NCBI RefSeq assembly: GCF_003667525.1
Contig: NZ_RCUW01000002.1
Span: 310,001-374,000, forward strand
Source: Mycetocola_B reblochoni
GTDB lineage: Bacteria; Actinomycetota; Actinomycetes; Actinomycetales; Microbacteriaceae
Reading direction: 5' to 3'
Length of the DNA: 64,000 bases
This document shows positions 1 through 10,865 of this stretch, in pieces. Numbering within the stretch: position 1 is the stretch's first letter; the number at the start of each line of letters is the position of its first letter. A model generated the notes under the pieces. The model saw nothing but the letters and a program-made list of their open reading frames with translations, was not told the DNA's origin and did not search any database. Position numbers and translations under genes: made by a program.

Positions 1-848
1 ACGTCGTCGGTGTGCCCGACGATCGTCACCTCGCCTCCGTCGATGGCCTCCAGCTGCGCTGCCACCCGGCGGAGCTCCGACTCGGCGCCGTCGCTCAGCG
101 TGTCCGCGGCCGAGTCGAAGAGGACGTCGGAGTTGAGGTTGATGTCGACCCGGTCCGGGGTGACCTCGATGTCCTGGGCACTGTCGTCGGACAGAGCGAA
201 CGACTCCAGCTGGGCGGTGCGGGTGACGATCTCCTGGCCGGGAAGCCCGATCTGCTCCTCCGCCGCGTCGATGGCCGCGACGGAGCGGACGTCGTCGCCG
301 TCGGGCAGGGCGGACTCGTCGACGACGGGGACGTCCTCGACCAGCCCGACCGACGGCACGAGGACGTCGACGGACTCGCGATCCTGCACCCCGTAGACGG
401 AGTAGGCGGCGGAGGGGGAGCCGCTGGACGCGGGTATCTCCGCCGTCGCCTCCGAGTCGCTGTCCTGGTCATCCCCGAGCCGCACCGGCTCCTCGACCGT
501 CCCGGCATCGAGGTCCAGGAGCGGGAAACGGTAGACCCCCCTGAACGGGTGCGCCATCCAGTGCTTCCGCCGCTCGAAGCCGTCGCCGGCCGTGCCGTCC
601 GGATGCACCAGCTCGAGCACGAGCACGGCGTGGTCGCCGCGGTTGACGAGGGGCCCGATCCGCGCAGCCGTGTCCTCGTCGCCGGCCGTCAGGTGCCCCT
701 CGACGAACAGCTCGGCGCCGGAGCCGGACGACGCGCCGTCGCCCGGGACCGCGGAGCCGGAATCGACCGGGGCGGGCTCTCCCGTCGTGCAGGAGGTGAG
801 GGCGAGTGTCGTGACGAGGGCGAGAGCGAGCGGCAGGCGTCGGTGCAT
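1..848 (-). CDS. OmpA-family lipoprotein, C-terminus cut by window edge
   Basis: About 282 residues are visible and the frame stays open to base 1. It starts MHRRLPLALALVTTLALTSC, a lipoprotein signal peptide whose lipobox cysteine is residue 20, so the mature protein should be lipid-anchored outside the membrane. The last visible residues (LFDSAADTL, then VTIVGHTDD) are the start of an OmpA-like peptidoglycan-binding domain; GHTD is the family hallmark. The middle part resembles no family I know. Upstream of the ATG is AGAAGAAGGACC, a usable ribosome binding site. The likely role is anchoring lipoprotein to cell wall; precise function unknown. Confidence 0.8.
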   Translation of the reverse strand, partial: MHRRLPLALALVTTLALTSCTTGEPAPVDSGSAVPGDGASSGSGAELFVEGHLTAGDEDTAARIGPLVNRGDHAVLVLELVHPDGTAGDGFERRKHWMAHPFRGVYRFPLLDLDAGTVEEPVRLGDDQDSDSEATAEIPASSGSPSAAYSVYGVQDRESVDVLVPSVGLVEDVPVVDESALPDGDDVRSVAAIDAAEEQIGLPGQEIVTRTAQLESFALSDDSAQDIEVTPDRVDINLNSDVLFDSAADTLSDGAESELRRVAAQLEAIDGGEVTIVGHTDD

Positions 849-984
849 GCTTTCGGTCCTTCTTCTGGCTGTGCAGCGCGGGCGGGGGCGTGTTCTCGCC
901 GACAGCCTATCGTCCGGACCGGGCCCCCGGGAGGCCTGGTCGGGGTGATCGGCCGCACCGGACGGCGATCGCCCTGGCCGCCCC

Positions 985-2142
985 TCAGAGGCCGGCGAGC
1001 GCGGCCGTCAGGTCCTCGACCAGGTCGTCGACGTCCTCGATGCCGACGGAGAGCCGCACCAGGTTGGCGGGGACCTCCAGCTCCGTCCCGACCACGGAGG
1101 CGTGGGTCATCCGCGCGGGCAGCGAGATCAGTGACTCGACGCCGCCGAGCGACTCCGCCAGCTGGAAGACGCGCGTCCTCGCGACGAGCGCGGCCGCGGC
1201 TTCGGGACCCCCGGTCAGCGTGACGGACACCATGCCGCCGAAGCCGCGCATCTGGCGCGCGGCGATCGCGTGCCCGGGGTGGTCGGCGAGGCCGGGGTAG
1301 TACACCCGCTCGACGGCGGGGCTCTGGCCGAGCGCCTCGGCGACGCGTGCGGCGTTCTCGCTGTGCCTGCGCATTCGCACGTCGAGCGTCTTCAGGCCCC
1401 TCGTCGTCAGCCACGCGTCCATCGGCGCGGAGACACCGCCGACGGCGAACTGCTGGAAGCCGACCTTCTCGGCGATGTCCGCATCGGAGGTGACGACGGC
1501 GCCGCCGAGCACGTCCGAGTGGCCGCCGATGTACTTCGTCGTCGAGTGGACGACGACGTCGGCGCCGAGGGCCAGCGGCTGCTGGAGTGCGGGCGTGGCG
1601 AAGGTGTTGTCGACGACGACGACCAGTCCGTGCCGGTGCCCGAGCTCGGCGAGCGCGGCGATGTCGACGACGGACAGCAGCGGGTTGGAGGGCGTCTCCA
1701 CCCAGAGGATCCGGCTGCGCTCGGTGATCCCCGCCTCGACGCTCGCCGCGTCGGTGAGGTCGACGACGCTGTGCTCGACGCCCCAGGCGCCGAACACCCT
1801 GTTGATCAGACGGTAGGTACCGCCGTACACGTCGTTGCCGATGACGATGTGGTCGCCCGGCGTGAGCAGGCCGCGCAGCAGCGCATCCTCGGCGGCCAGG
1901 CCGGAGGCGAAGGAGAAGGCGTGGTCGGCGCCCTCGAGCGCGGCGAGCTGCTCCTGGAGCGATGTCCGCGTCGGGTTCGCCGAGCGGTTGTACTCGTACC
2001 CCTCGCGCATCACGCCGACGCCGTCCTGGACGTGCGTGGAGCTCTGGAAGATCGGCGGGATGATGGCGCCGGTCGTGGCGTCGGGGCTCTGGCCCGCGTG
2101 GATGGCGAGGGTGGCGAAGCGGCGGTCGGGTGCGGTGGTCAT
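985..2142 (-). CDS. metB: Cystathionine gamma-synthase / gamma-lyase (PLP enzyme)
   Basis: 385 residues, typical of the Cys/Met metabolism PLP family. The cofactor lysine is K203 in HSTTKYIGGHSD; the phosphate-binding region SFASGLAAE and the YNRSANPTR substrate motif are both present. It interconverts cystathionine with cysteine (lyase) or forms it from O-acyl-homoserine (synthase); sequence reading cannot separate the two. It lies 126 bp downstream of cystathionine beta-synthase on the same strand. That pairing favours a reverse transsulfuration role (homocysteine to cystathionine to cysteine), so a lyase activity is plausible and the symbol metB is conventional only. AGGAGAG lies about 12 bases upstream of the ATG. 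Confidence 0.85.
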   Translation of the reverse strand: MTTAPDRRFATLAIHAGQSPDATTGAIIPPIFQSSTHVQDGVGVMREGYEYNRSANPTRTSLQEQLAALEGADHAFSFASGLAAEDALLRGLLTPGDHIVIGNDVYGGTYRLINRVFGAWGVEHSVVDLTDAASVEAGITERSRILWVETPSNPLLSVVDIAALAELGHRHGLVVVVDNTFATPALQQPLALGADVVVHSTTKYIGGHSDVLGGAVVTSDADIAEKVGFQQFAVGGVSAPMDAWLTTRGLKTLDVRMRRHSENAARVAEALGQSPAVERVYYPGLADHPGHAIAARQMRGFGGMVSVTLTGGPEAAAALVARTRVFQLAESLGGVESLISLPARMTHASVVGTELEVPANLVRLSVGIEDVDDLVEDLTAALAGL

Positions 2143-2268
2143 GATGGTTCGTTCTCTCCTGTGCGTGACGGGGTGGCCCGGTGGGGCCGGGGGTGCGGCG
2201 GCGTCAGGCGCGACATCGGCGCAGCGGGCCGACGGGAGGGAACGGGGCGGTCATGGTGGTCACCGGGG

Positions 2269-3633
<1,365 letters not shown>

Positions 3634-3821
3634 TGCAGTCCTTCACCTGTCGTCGTGTGACGCTTCGATCGAGCCTAGCCTGACGGGCGCCCCCGTGCGG
3701 CGACGACGAGGAGTATGACGGCGGGATCCCAGCATTGTCAGCCTAATCTGGTCCCGCTGGAACAATTCCGCGTCCCCGGGCGTTCCGCACCGACGACCCC
3801 GTCCACTCCGAGAGGCCACCC

Positions 3822-4520
3822 GTGACCCCGAATCCCCAGAACCCAGGCAAGCCGTCGAGCGGCAACCCGGCGACCCAGCAGACCATCAAGCAGCAGCGCG
3901 CGGCCCAGCGCGAGGCGAAGGTCGCCGCGTTCAAGAAGGAGCAGGAGCGCAAGAAGCGCAACAAGCGCCTCGGCATCGGTGCCGCCGTGGTCGGCGGCGT
4001 CGCCGTCGCCGGCGTGCTCACCTTCGCCATCGTCGCGAGCATCCCGCGCTACGCCACCTACACGGCCGGCGGCGGCGACGCCACGATCGACGGCGTCGAG
4101 ACCTACACCGAGACGAACAACCACACCACCGACCCGGTCAGCTACGACGTCACCCCTCCGGCGGGCGGCGACCACAACCCGGTCTGGCTGAACTGCGGCA
4201 TCTACACCGAGCCGCAGGTGAACGAGAACGCGGTGCACTCGCTCGAGCACGGCGCGGTGTGGGTGACCTACGACCCCTCGATCTCCGACGAGGAGCTCGA
4301 GACGCTGCGCAGCCTGATGCCCTCCACCTACGCCATCCTCTCCCCCTACGAGGGCATGGACACCCCGATCGCCGTCAGCGCCTGGGGCGCGCAGCTGAAG
4401 GTCGACTCGGCCGACGACGCGCGCATCCCCGAGTTCTTCGAGAACTACTGGCGAAGCGACTCCGTCCCCGAGCCCGGCGCGGCCTGCGTGGGCGGCGTGA
4501 CCGGCGAGGGCAAGGCGTAG
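3822..4520 (+). CDS. DUF3105 family membrane-anchored protein
   Basis: 232 residues. A basic, Lys/Gln-rich N-terminus (about 1-52) is followed by one transmembrane helix (about 53-75, LGIGAAVVGGVAVAGVLTFAIVA). The extracellular domain carries the DUF3105 signature: PPAGGDHNPVWLNCGIY, HSLEHGAVWVTYDP and the terminal AACVGGV. Two conserved cysteines and several histidines suggest metal or disulfide chemistry, but no function is established. GTG start after GAGAGGCCACCC. The downstream DUF305 gene begins 2 bases after this stop, so the two are co-transcribed; DUF3105 and DUF305 are often neighbours in actinobacteria. Confidence 0.85.
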   Translation: MTPNPQNPGKPSSGNPATQQTIKQQRAAQREAKVAAFKKEQERKKRNKRLGIGAAVVGGVAVAGVLTFAIVASIPRYATYTAGGGDATIDGVETYTETNNHTTDPVSYDVTPPAGGDHNPVWLNCGIYTEPQVNENAVHSLEHGAVWVTYDPSISDEELETLRSLMPSTYAILSPYEGMDTPIAVSAWGAQLKVDSADDARIPEFFENYWRSDSVPEPGAACVGGVTGEGKA

Positions 4521-4522
4521 CA

Positions 4523-5365
4523 GTGTCGACGGGAGCCGGGCGAGGGGATCGCCCCTCGCCCGCGACCGACGGAACCGACGGGCGGCACGATCAGAACGAC
4601 CTCGACGTCGACGGGCCGCGCCTGGACGGAAGCGAGACCGCGCAGACGCTGGCGATGAGCGACGAGGACCTCGACCGTGCCCTCGCCGCCCCGCCGCGCC
4701 GGCTGGGCAGGGGCGTGCTCGTCCTCGTCGTCGTGCTCGTCGCGCTCGTGGCGGCCGCCGTCGCGTTCTCCGCCGGACGGCTCTCCGCCATCGGCACCAC
4801 CACGCCGACGACGACGAGCGCCGAGGCGGGCTTCTCGCGCGATATGCAGACCCACCACAACCAGGGCGTCGAGATGGCGATGATCGTCCGCGACCTCACC
4901 GACGACGACGCGGTCCGCACCCTGGCGTACGACATCGCGACCGCCCAGTCGACGCAGTCGGGGATCATGTCCGGCTGGCTGTCGGTGTGGGGTCTGCCGC
5001 AGTACGGCAGCGAGGCGTCCATGACCTGGATGACCCGGCCGGGACTGGACGGCACGGGGCACGACCACACCGGAAAGGCGGAGTCGGCGCATGTCCCCGG
5101 CGAGCCCATGCCGGGCCTGGCCACGCAGGATCAGCTCGACGAGCTGTCGGCCCAGTCCGGCGTCGAGGCGGAGCGCACCTTCCTCACGCTGATGATCGCC
5201 CACCACCAGGGCGCCATCGAGATGGCCGAGGCGGTGCTGGACCGCAGCGAGAACCCCGTGGTCACGACCTTCGCGACCGGCGTCGTCACGGCGCAGCAGT
5301 CGGAGATCGACCTGATGCGCGACATGCTCGCCGAGCGGGGCGGCGCGGACGACGGCGAGGGCTGA
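4523..5365 (+). CDS. DUF305 family membrane-anchored protein
   Basis: 280 residues from a GTG start 2 bases after the DUF3105 stop. A longer in-frame reading reaches back into the upstream gene and is rejected. A cytoplasmic acidic leader is followed by one membrane helix (GVLVLVVVLVALVAAAVAFSAG) and a four-helix-bundle type domain. Two family motifs appear: MQTHHNQGVEMAMIV and MIAHHQGAIEMAEAVL. Their paired histidines and methionines are proposed metal (copper) ligands in this family. Export side of the membrane is likely. A role in metal handling is inference. Confidence 0.85.
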   Translation: MSTGAGRGDRPSPATDGTDGRHDQNDLDVDGPRLDGSETAQTLAMSDEDLDRALAAPPRRLGRGVLVLVVVLVALVAAAVAFSAGRLSAIGTTTPTTTSAEAGFSRDMQTHHNQGVEMAMIVRDLTDDDAVRTLAYDIATAQSTQSGIMSGWLSVWGLPQYGSEASMTWMTRPGLDGTGHDHTGKAESAHVPGEPMPGLATQDQLDELSAQSGVEAERTFLTLMIAHHQGAIEMAEAVLDRSENPVVTTFATGVVTAQQSEIDLMRDMLAERGGADDGEG

Positions 5366-5386
5366 GCCGCACGGCCGCGGCCTCGC

Positions 5387-7264
5387 TCAGCCGTTCTGCT
5401 CGGAGAACAGGCGGCTGTACACCCCGCCGCGGGCGAGCAGCTCGGGGTGCGTCCCCGATTCGACGAGCCGTCCGGCGTCGATGACGAGGATGCGGTCGGC
5501 ATGCTGCACGGTGGAGAGCCGGTGCGCGATCGCGATGGTGGTCCGCCCGTGGCTGGCCGTGTCGAGCGCCCGCTGCACGATGCGCTCCGAGATGCTGTCC
5601 AGCGCGCTGGTCGCCTCGTCCAGCAGCAGGATCTCCGGATCCTTCAGCAGCACGCGCGCGATGGCCAGCCGCTGCTTCTCGCCGCCGGAGAGCCGGTAGC
5701 CGCGCTCCCCCACGAGCGTGTCGTAGCCGTCGGGGAACGAGGAGATCGTGTCGTGGATGTTCGCGGCCGTGCACGCGGCGACCAGCTCCTCGCCGCTGGC
5801 GTCCGGCCGGGCGTAGCGCAGGTTGTCGGCGATGCTCGCGTGGAACAGGTAGCTCTCCTGGCTGACCAGGCCGATCCGGTCGATGAGTGAGCTCTGCGTC
5901 AGCTTGCGCACGTCGACGCCTCCGACCTCGACGGCCCCGGCCGTGACGTCCTGGAACCGCGGGATGAGCGCGGAGATCGTCGTCTTTCCCGCCCCGGACG
6001 GCCCGACGACGCCGACGAAGCTGCCCGGCTCGATGTCGACGCTGACCCCGCTGAGGGTGGCGGCGGCGCCGGGGGCGGCGTCCGGGTAGCGGAACTCCAC
6101 GTCGCGGAACACCACCGACGCCGGCCCCTCGGGCACGTCGACCGCGTCGTCGGCGTCGACGATGCTCGGCGTCAGGTCCAGGTACTCGAAGATCCGGGCG
6201 AACAGCGCCTGCGAGGTCTGCACGTCCAGCGCCACCCGCATGAGCGACACGAGCGGGAACAGCAGCCGCGACTGCACCGTCGTGAACGCGACGATGGCAC
6301 CGGCGGTGATGTCGGTCGCGCCGCCGGTGATCAGCCAGCCCGCGACGAGGTAGATGACCGCGGGGATCGACGACAGGAACACGTTCACCAGCGCGAAGAA
6401 CCACTGCCCGCTCATCGCCTGCTGCACCTGCAGGCGCACCTGCCGGCCGTTCTCGTCCTGGTACCTGGCGACCTCGCGCGCCTGCCGGTTGAAGCTCTTC
6501 GCCAGCAGCACGCCGGAGATGCTCAGTGCCTCCTGCGTGATGGAGGTCATCTCGCTCAGCGACTCCTGCGTCCGCGTGGCGATGCGCGCGCGCACCCGGC
6601 CGACACGGCGCTGCACGAGCACGAGGCCGGGCATGAGCACGACCGCGACGAGCGTGAGCTGCCAGTTGATGAGCAGCATCGCCACGATCGCCGCGATGAC
6701 GGTGACGGTGTTGCCGAGGATGTTCTGCACCGAGTTGGTGAGCACCCCGGCCACGCCTCCGACGTCGTTCTGCAGCCGCGACTGGATGACGCCGGTCTTC
6801 GTCCGGGTGAAGAAGCCGAGCTCCATCGACTGCAGCCGCTCGAAGAGCTGGACCCGCAGCGAGCCCATGACGCTGTTGCCGATGCCCGCGGTGAGCCGGG
6901 TCTGGGCGACGCTCAGGCCGGCGGACACGACGAACACGGCGATCATGACCCCGACGATGACGGCGAGGGCGCGCAGGTCGACACGGCCGTCCGCGGGGAA
7001 CAGCCCGACGTCGAAGGCCTCCTGCACGAGCAGCGGGGGGACGACGCTCAGCCCCGCCCCGACGAGGACGAGCGCGACGACGGCGACGAGACCGCGCCGG
7101 TGCGGGCGGAACAGCGCCGCGATGCGGCGGCCGAGCCCGGGAATCACGGGGGCGTCCTCGTTGGCCCTGCGCTGGGCGTCCTCGTCGGAGCCCGAGACGC
7201 GGTTCCGCGGACCGCCGGGGCCCCTGGCCCCTCCCATCGAGGCCAGCTCGCCCATTCTGCTCAT
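5387..7264 (-). CDS. ABC exporter, fused membrane and ATPase domains (MsbA/BmrA-like)
   Basis: 625 residues. A six-helix exporter domain (about 45-340) precedes an ATPase domain with Walker A GPSGAGKTT, signature LSGGEKQR and Walker B ILLLDEATSALD, then the H-loop IAHRLSTV. It is a half-transporter that should work as a homodimer, exporting lipids, peptides or drugs; the substrate cannot be read. N-terminal Gly/Arg-rich stretch (1-40) is cytoplasmic. It is convergent with the DUF305 gene, 21 bp away, and has no obvious operon partner. Confidence 0.85.
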   Translation of the reverse strand: MSRMGELASMGGARGPGGPRNRVSGSDEDAQRRANEDAPVIPGLGRRIAALFRPHRRGLVAVVALVLVGAGLSVVPPLLVQEAFDVGLFPADGRVDLRALAVIVGVMIAVFVVSAGLSVAQTRLTAGIGNSVMGSLRVQLFERLQSMELGFFTRTKTGVIQSRLQNDVGGVAGVLTNSVQNILGNTVTVIAAIVAMLLINWQLTLVAVVLMPGLVLVQRRVGRVRARIATRTQESLSEMTSITQEALSISGVLLAKSFNRQAREVARYQDENGRQVRLQVQQAMSGQWFFALVNVFLSSIPAVIYLVAGWLITGGATDITAGAIVAFTTVQSRLLFPLVSLMRVALDVQTSQALFARIFEYLDLTPSIVDADDAVDVPEGPASVVFRDVEFRYPDAAPGAAATLSGVSVDIEPGSFVGVVGPSGAGKTTISALIPRFQDVTAGAVEVGGVDVRKLTQSSLIDRIGLVSQESYLFHASIADNLRYARPDASGEELVAACTAANIHDTISSFPDGYDTLVGERGYRLSGGEKQRLAIARVLLKDPEILLLDEATSALDSISERIVQRALDTASHGRTTIAIAHRLSTVQHADRILVIDAGRLVESGTHPELLARGGVYSRLFSEQNG

Positions 7265-7300
7265 GGTGCTCAGCCTATGCCCGCCGCAGCGGGCTCCCCG

Positions 7301-8062
7301 TCAGTGCCGGGAGCGCTTCCAGTTGGAGCCGTAGCGCTGCATGTGCACGCGGGTCCTGTCGGCGCGGAACAGGTCGAGCGCGTACTCGACGGGCCGCTCG
7401 GCGATGTCCACGGCCCGGCGGCGGACCCGGAGCAGCGCGGCGCCGGCGTCGATGTCGAGGGCCTCGGCCTGATCGGCGGTCGCGGGAACCGCCTCGACGG
7501 TCTCGTCCGCCCTGCCCAGGTCCATCCCGTACTCCTCGGCGAGCAGCAGGTAGAGGGAGCCGCTGAGGTCGCGGGAGCTGAGACCGGGGAATCGCTCCGT
7601 CGGCAGCACGGACAGGTCGAGCGACCAGCTGGGCCCGTCGACGCTGCGCAGCCGCCGCACCCGCGTCACGCTCGCGCCCTCGACCAGGCCGAGCGCCCGC
7701 ACCTCGTCGGGAGAGGGGACCCCGAGCTGCACGCCGAGCACGCGGGTGCTCACGCTCATCCCCTGCGCCCTCACCATCTGCGGCACCCCCTGCAGGGTGT
7801 TGAGGTGGCGCTGGATCCGGCCGTCGTGGGCGAAGACCCCTCCCTGCGCACCGAGCGTGCGACGGATGCGGCCCTCGTGCTCGAGCTCGTCGAGGGCGCC
7901 CCGCAGCAGCGTCCTGCCGACGCCGAGCCGTTCGGCGAGCGCACGCTCGGTGCCGATGCGCTCCCCCGGCTCGAAGCGCTGCTCCGCCAGCCAGGCGCGC
8001 AGCCGCGAGCGGACGGCCCGTGTGGCGGCCGTCGGCTCACGGCCGGGCGTCTCGCGCTCCAT
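7301..8062 (-). CDS. GntR-family regulator, HutC/UTRA type
   Basis: 253 residues. N-terminal winged helix-turn-helix (about 10-75: RSRLRAWLAEQRF, GERIGTERALAERLGVGRTLL) and C-terminal UTRA ligand domain (VTRVRRLRSVDGPSWSLDLS to PVEYALDLFRADR). The start ATG at 8062 was chosen because the HTH begins soon after; a longer reading runs through the neighbouring aminotransferase in a different frame and is rejected. It lies 14 bp downstream of the phospho-lyase gene on the same strand, so it is the probable regulator of the ethanolamine locus, with ethanolamine or its phosphate as effector (inference). Confidence 0.85.
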   Translation of the reverse strand: MERETPGREPTAATRAVRSRLRAWLAEQRFEPGERIGTERALAERLGVGRTLLRGALDELEHEGRIRRTLGAQGGVFAHDGRIQRHLNTLQGVPQMVRAQGMSVSTRVLGVQLGVPSPDEVRALGLVEGASVTRVRRLRSVDGPSWSLDLSVLPTERFPGLSSRDLSGSLYLLLAEEYGMDLGRADETVEAVPATADQAEALDIDAGAALLRVRRRAVDIAERPVEYALDLFRADRTRVHMQRYGSNWKRSRH

Positions 8063-8076
8063 CGCCCCCTGACCGC

Positions 8077-9417
8077 TCAGGCGCCGAGCGCCGTGAGGGA
8101 GTCGTCGAGCGCGCCGACGGCCCAGTCGATGTCGCCTCGGTCGAAGGCGAGCGGAGGGCGCAGCTTCAGCACGTTGCCGTGCGGCCCGGCGACGGAGGTG
8201 AGCACCCCGCGCGAGCGCAGCTCCTCCAGCACGGCGAGCGCCAGCCCCCTGTCCGGCTGTTTCGTCGCCGGGTCGGAGACGAGCTCGCAGCCGATGAACA
8301 GTCCCGCGCCGCGCACGTCCCCGATCGCCGGGTGGCGGTCGGCCAGGTCCGCGTAGGCGGCCAGAAGCTCCGCCCCGACCTCGGCGCTGTGCTGCTGCAG
8401 TCCCTCGGACTGGATGGTGTCGAGGACGGCGCTCGCGGCGGCCATCGACACCGGGTTGCCGCCGAAGGTGTTGAAGTAGGGGATGCTGTCGCTGAACGCG
8501 GCGAGAACCTCCGGCCGGGCGACGAGGCCCGACACGGGGATGCCGTTGCCCATCGGCTTGCCGAGGGTGACCAGGTCGGGGACGAGGCCGTGCCTCCCGA
8601 AGCCCCAGAAGCTCTCCCCCGTGCGGCCGAAGCCCGGCTGCACCTCGTCGGCGATGAGCACGCCCCCTGCCGCGTGCACGACCTCGACGGCCTCGCGCAG
8701 CATCCCCCTGGTGCCGGGCAGCACCCCGTCGGAGGAGAAGATCGAGTCGATCATCAGGCCGGCGAAGCGGATGCCGGACAGCTCCAGGTCGGCGATGCCG
8801 GAGCGGACCTGGTCCGCGAACCAGTGCCCGATGTCGTCGGTGTCGACGCGGTACGCATCGGGGGCCTCGATGATGCGCGTCGTGGCGGCGAGCGGCTGGC
8901 CGCTGCCGAGCGCGGGCGAGGCGCCGGAGGTCAGGTCGCTGGTGCCGTGGTACGCCTCCCTGGTGACCAGGATCCCCTCGCCGCCGCTGAACGCGCGGGC
9001 GACGCGCATGGCCAGGTCGTTGGCCTCCGAACCGGTGCACATGTACATGGCCTTGCCGAGCTCGGCCGGCATGGTGGCGAGCAACCGCTCGCTGTAGTCG
9101 ACGATGGTCTCGTGCACGTAGCGGGTGTGGGTGTTGAGCATCCGCATCTGCCGGTCGACGGCGTCGATGACCGCCGGGTGGCAGTGGCCGAGGCTCGCGA
9201 CGTTGTTGTACATGTCCAGGTACCTGCGGCCCTCGGCGTCCCAGAGGTGGGCACCCTCGCCCCTGACCAGGTGGACGGGCGAACGGTAGAAGAGCCGGTA
9301 GGACTCGCCGAGGACGCGCTCCCTGCGCTCGATGAGCTCGCGGGTGCCGGCGTCCAGCTCGCCGGCCTCCTCGGGCCGGTAGCTGTTGGTGTCCATGATG
9401 GTCGAGCGTGTGGGCAT
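8077..9417 (-). CDS. Class-III PLP enzyme, probable O-phosphoethanolamine phospho-lyase
   Basis: 446 residues from the ATG at 9417, which follows AGGGAGTGAC; a second ATG at 9396 lacks such a site. Class-III aminotransferase fold with PLP lysine K287 (LVTLGKPMGNG), D257-E258 (LIADEVQPGFGRTG) and the phosphate loop CTGSEAND. The eukaryotic members ETNPPL (AGXT2L1) and PHYKPL, and some bacterial relatives, are not transaminases but eliminate phosphate from phosphoethanolamine or phosphohydroxylysine. Divergent neighbours are a small-molecule kinase and an ethanolamine permease, which makes phosphoethanolamine to acetaldehyde, ammonia and phosphate the best reading. A true transaminase on another amine is the alternative. 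Confidence 0.75.
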   Translation of the reverse strand: MPTRSTIMDTNSYRPEEAGELDAGTRELIERRERVLGESYRLFYRSPVHLVRGEGAHLWDAEGRRYLDMYNNVASLGHCHPAVIDAVDRQMRMLNTHTRYVHETIVDYSERLLATMPAELGKAMYMCTGSEANDLAMRVARAFSGGEGILVTREAYHGTSDLTSGASPALGSGQPLAATTRIIEAPDAYRVDTDDIGHWFADQVRSGIADLELSGIRFAGLMIDSIFSSDGVLPGTRGMLREAVEVVHAAGGVLIADEVQPGFGRTGESFWGFGRHGLVPDLVTLGKPMGNGIPVSGLVARPEVLAAFSDSIPYFNTFGGNPVSMAAASAVLDTIQSEGLQQHSAEVGAELLAAYADLADRHPAIGDVRGAGLFIGCELVSDPATKQPDRGLALAVLEELRSRGVLTSVAGPHGNVLKLRPPLAFDRGDIDWAVGALDDSLTALGA

Positions 9418-9720
9418 GTCACTCCCTGTGTGCGTTGCGGTTCCTGCCCCGTGACGGTTCACGGTGCCTGTGCTGTGCGTGCGGGGCCCGACCCTCACGG
9501 CGTTTTGTTCTGCTGCCTCAGCGTAGGCTCGCCGCGGCGCCCGGCGGTGGCCCCCGTGTTTCGCGCAGGTGACAAATCCGGCCCGCGAGACGAATGGTTT
9601 GTTTCGGGCCGGGCGGTGCGTGACGGTCAGGTAAAAACCCCGGCCCGGTGTGGTTCCGGCGGCCACGGGCGTGCCACGGTTGTCGCGGGGCCCGCCCTCC
9701 TCGTCCACCGAGGAGAACCC
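9418..9720. promoter_or_regulatory. Divergent promoter region of the ethanolamine locus
   Basis: This 303-bp gap separates the divergent phospho-lyase and kinase genes, so both promoters and the regulator's binding sites should lie here. It is less GC-rich than the genes. ACAAA at 9573 and TTTGT at 9598 form a widely spaced inverted pair, and GGTAAAAA near 9631 is a possible -10 region for the kinase. I see no palindrome convincing enough to call as the GntR operator. Confidence 0.45.
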
Positions 9721-10815
9721 ATGAACCGCATGCCGAGCGCCACGCTCACCGCGCCCGTCCCGCTGCTCGGGAAGGACCGGGCCGGCGCGCCCGCGGCCGA
9801 CCCGCTGGCCGCCTTCCAGGCTCTGACCAAAGGCCAGCCCGCACCGGGCTGGCTCGCTCGGCCCGTGCTGGCCGGGTGGGGCCTTCCCCCTGAGCGGACG
9901 TCGATCACGCTCATCGCCGTGTCCGAGAACGCCACCTTCCGGGTCAGCGTCGACGGCGTCCCGGTCCAGGTGCTGCGCGTTCACCGCCCCGGCTACGTGG
10001 AGGACCCCTCCGACATCGCCGCCGAGCTCGGCTGGGTGCAGGCGCTGTCGACCGAGACGGCGATCCCCGTCCCCGCCGTCATCCCCCTCGCCGACGGTTC
10101 GACCGTGCTGCGTTTCTGGGACGGCGACGCCTGGTGGTTCGCGGTCTCGTTCGCCTTCGTGGCCGGCACCGTGCTCGAGGACCTGGACGACCCCACCCCC
10201 TACTACCGCCGGATCGGCGCGCTGACGGCCCGGATGCACGAGCACTCCCGCGGCTTCCAGCTCCCCGACGGCCACTCCCGTTTCAGCTGGGACCTGTCCG
10301 ACATGCTCGGGCGGGACTGCCGCTGGGGCGACTGGCGCCACGCCGTCCGCTCCGACGCGGAGCTCCGGCTGCTCGAGCGCGCCGAGGCGTCCGCCCTCGC
10401 CGCGGTCGCCGACGCGCCGAGGGGCGCCGAGCACTGGGGTCTCATCCACGCGGACCTTCGCCCGTCGAACATCATGATCGACGGCGACGAGCTGACCGTC
10501 ATCGACTTCGACGACTGCGGCTTCGGCTGGTACGGCTACGACTTCGCCAGCGCACTGTCGTTCATCGAGCACAGGGACTACGCGCCCCGGCTCGCCCGCG
10601 ACTGGGTCGCCGGCTACCGCGAGCACGCCGAGGCCGACGACGGCTGGCTGGAGCGCGCCTGCGCGCTGAGCATGCTGCGGCGGCTGACGATGCTCGGCTG
10701 GACGGTCACCCACCGCGCCGACGCGCTCCCCGGCACGCTCTTCTCCGAGCAGCTGCCCGGCAGTCTCGCCGTCGCCGAGCGCTACCTCGCCTCACCGAGC
10801 TGGCTGCTGGAGTAG
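9721..10815 (+). CDS. APH-family small-molecule kinase, probable ethanolamine kinase
   Basis: 364 residues, choline/aminoglycoside kinase (APH) fold. Catalytic loop LIHADLRPSN with D245, and Mg-binding VIDFDDCGFG with D262. The relative hydroxylysine kinase (HYKK/AGPHD1) partners with PHYKPL in animals, and kinase-phospholyase fusions occur in bacteria. Here the kinase is divergent from the phospho-lyase and upstream of the ethanolamine permease, so ATP-dependent phosphorylation of ethanolamine in the cytoplasm is the likely step. GAGGAGAACCC precedes the ATG. The first 40 residues are extra to the kinase core. Hydroxylysine or another amino alcohol as substrate is possible. Confidence 0.75.
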   Translation: MNRMPSATLTAPVPLLGKDRAGAPAADPLAAFQALTKGQPAPGWLARPVLAGWGLPPERTSITLIAVSENATFRVSVDGVPVQVLRVHRPGYVEDPSDIAAELGWVQALSTETAIPVPAVIPLADGSTVLRFWDGDAWWFAVSFAFVAGTVLEDLDDPTPYYRRIGALTARMHEHSRGFQLPDGHSRFSWDLSDMLGRDCRWGDWRHAVRSDAELRLLERAEASALAAVADAPRGAEHWGLIHADLRPSNIMIDGDELTVIDFDDCGFGWYGYDFASALSFIEHRDYAPRLARDWVAGYREHAEADDGWLERACALSMLRRLTMLGWTVTHRADALPGTLFSEQLPGSLAVAERYLASPSWLLE

Positions 10816-10865
10816 CCCGCCCCTCCGCGACTCGAGCGCTCCGCCACGCCCCGCCACGCGTCGCC

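Noticed and set aside
3634..3821. IdeR-like box near TTAGGCTGACAAT upstream of cbs
   Set aside because: Only half of the palindrome is present and neither flanking gene is an iron gene.
8077..10713. 878-codon minus-strand reading with an aminotransferase at its end
   Set aside because: Only the last 446 codons are the enzyme; the upstream part is antisense to the kinase gene and lacks a ribosome binding site.
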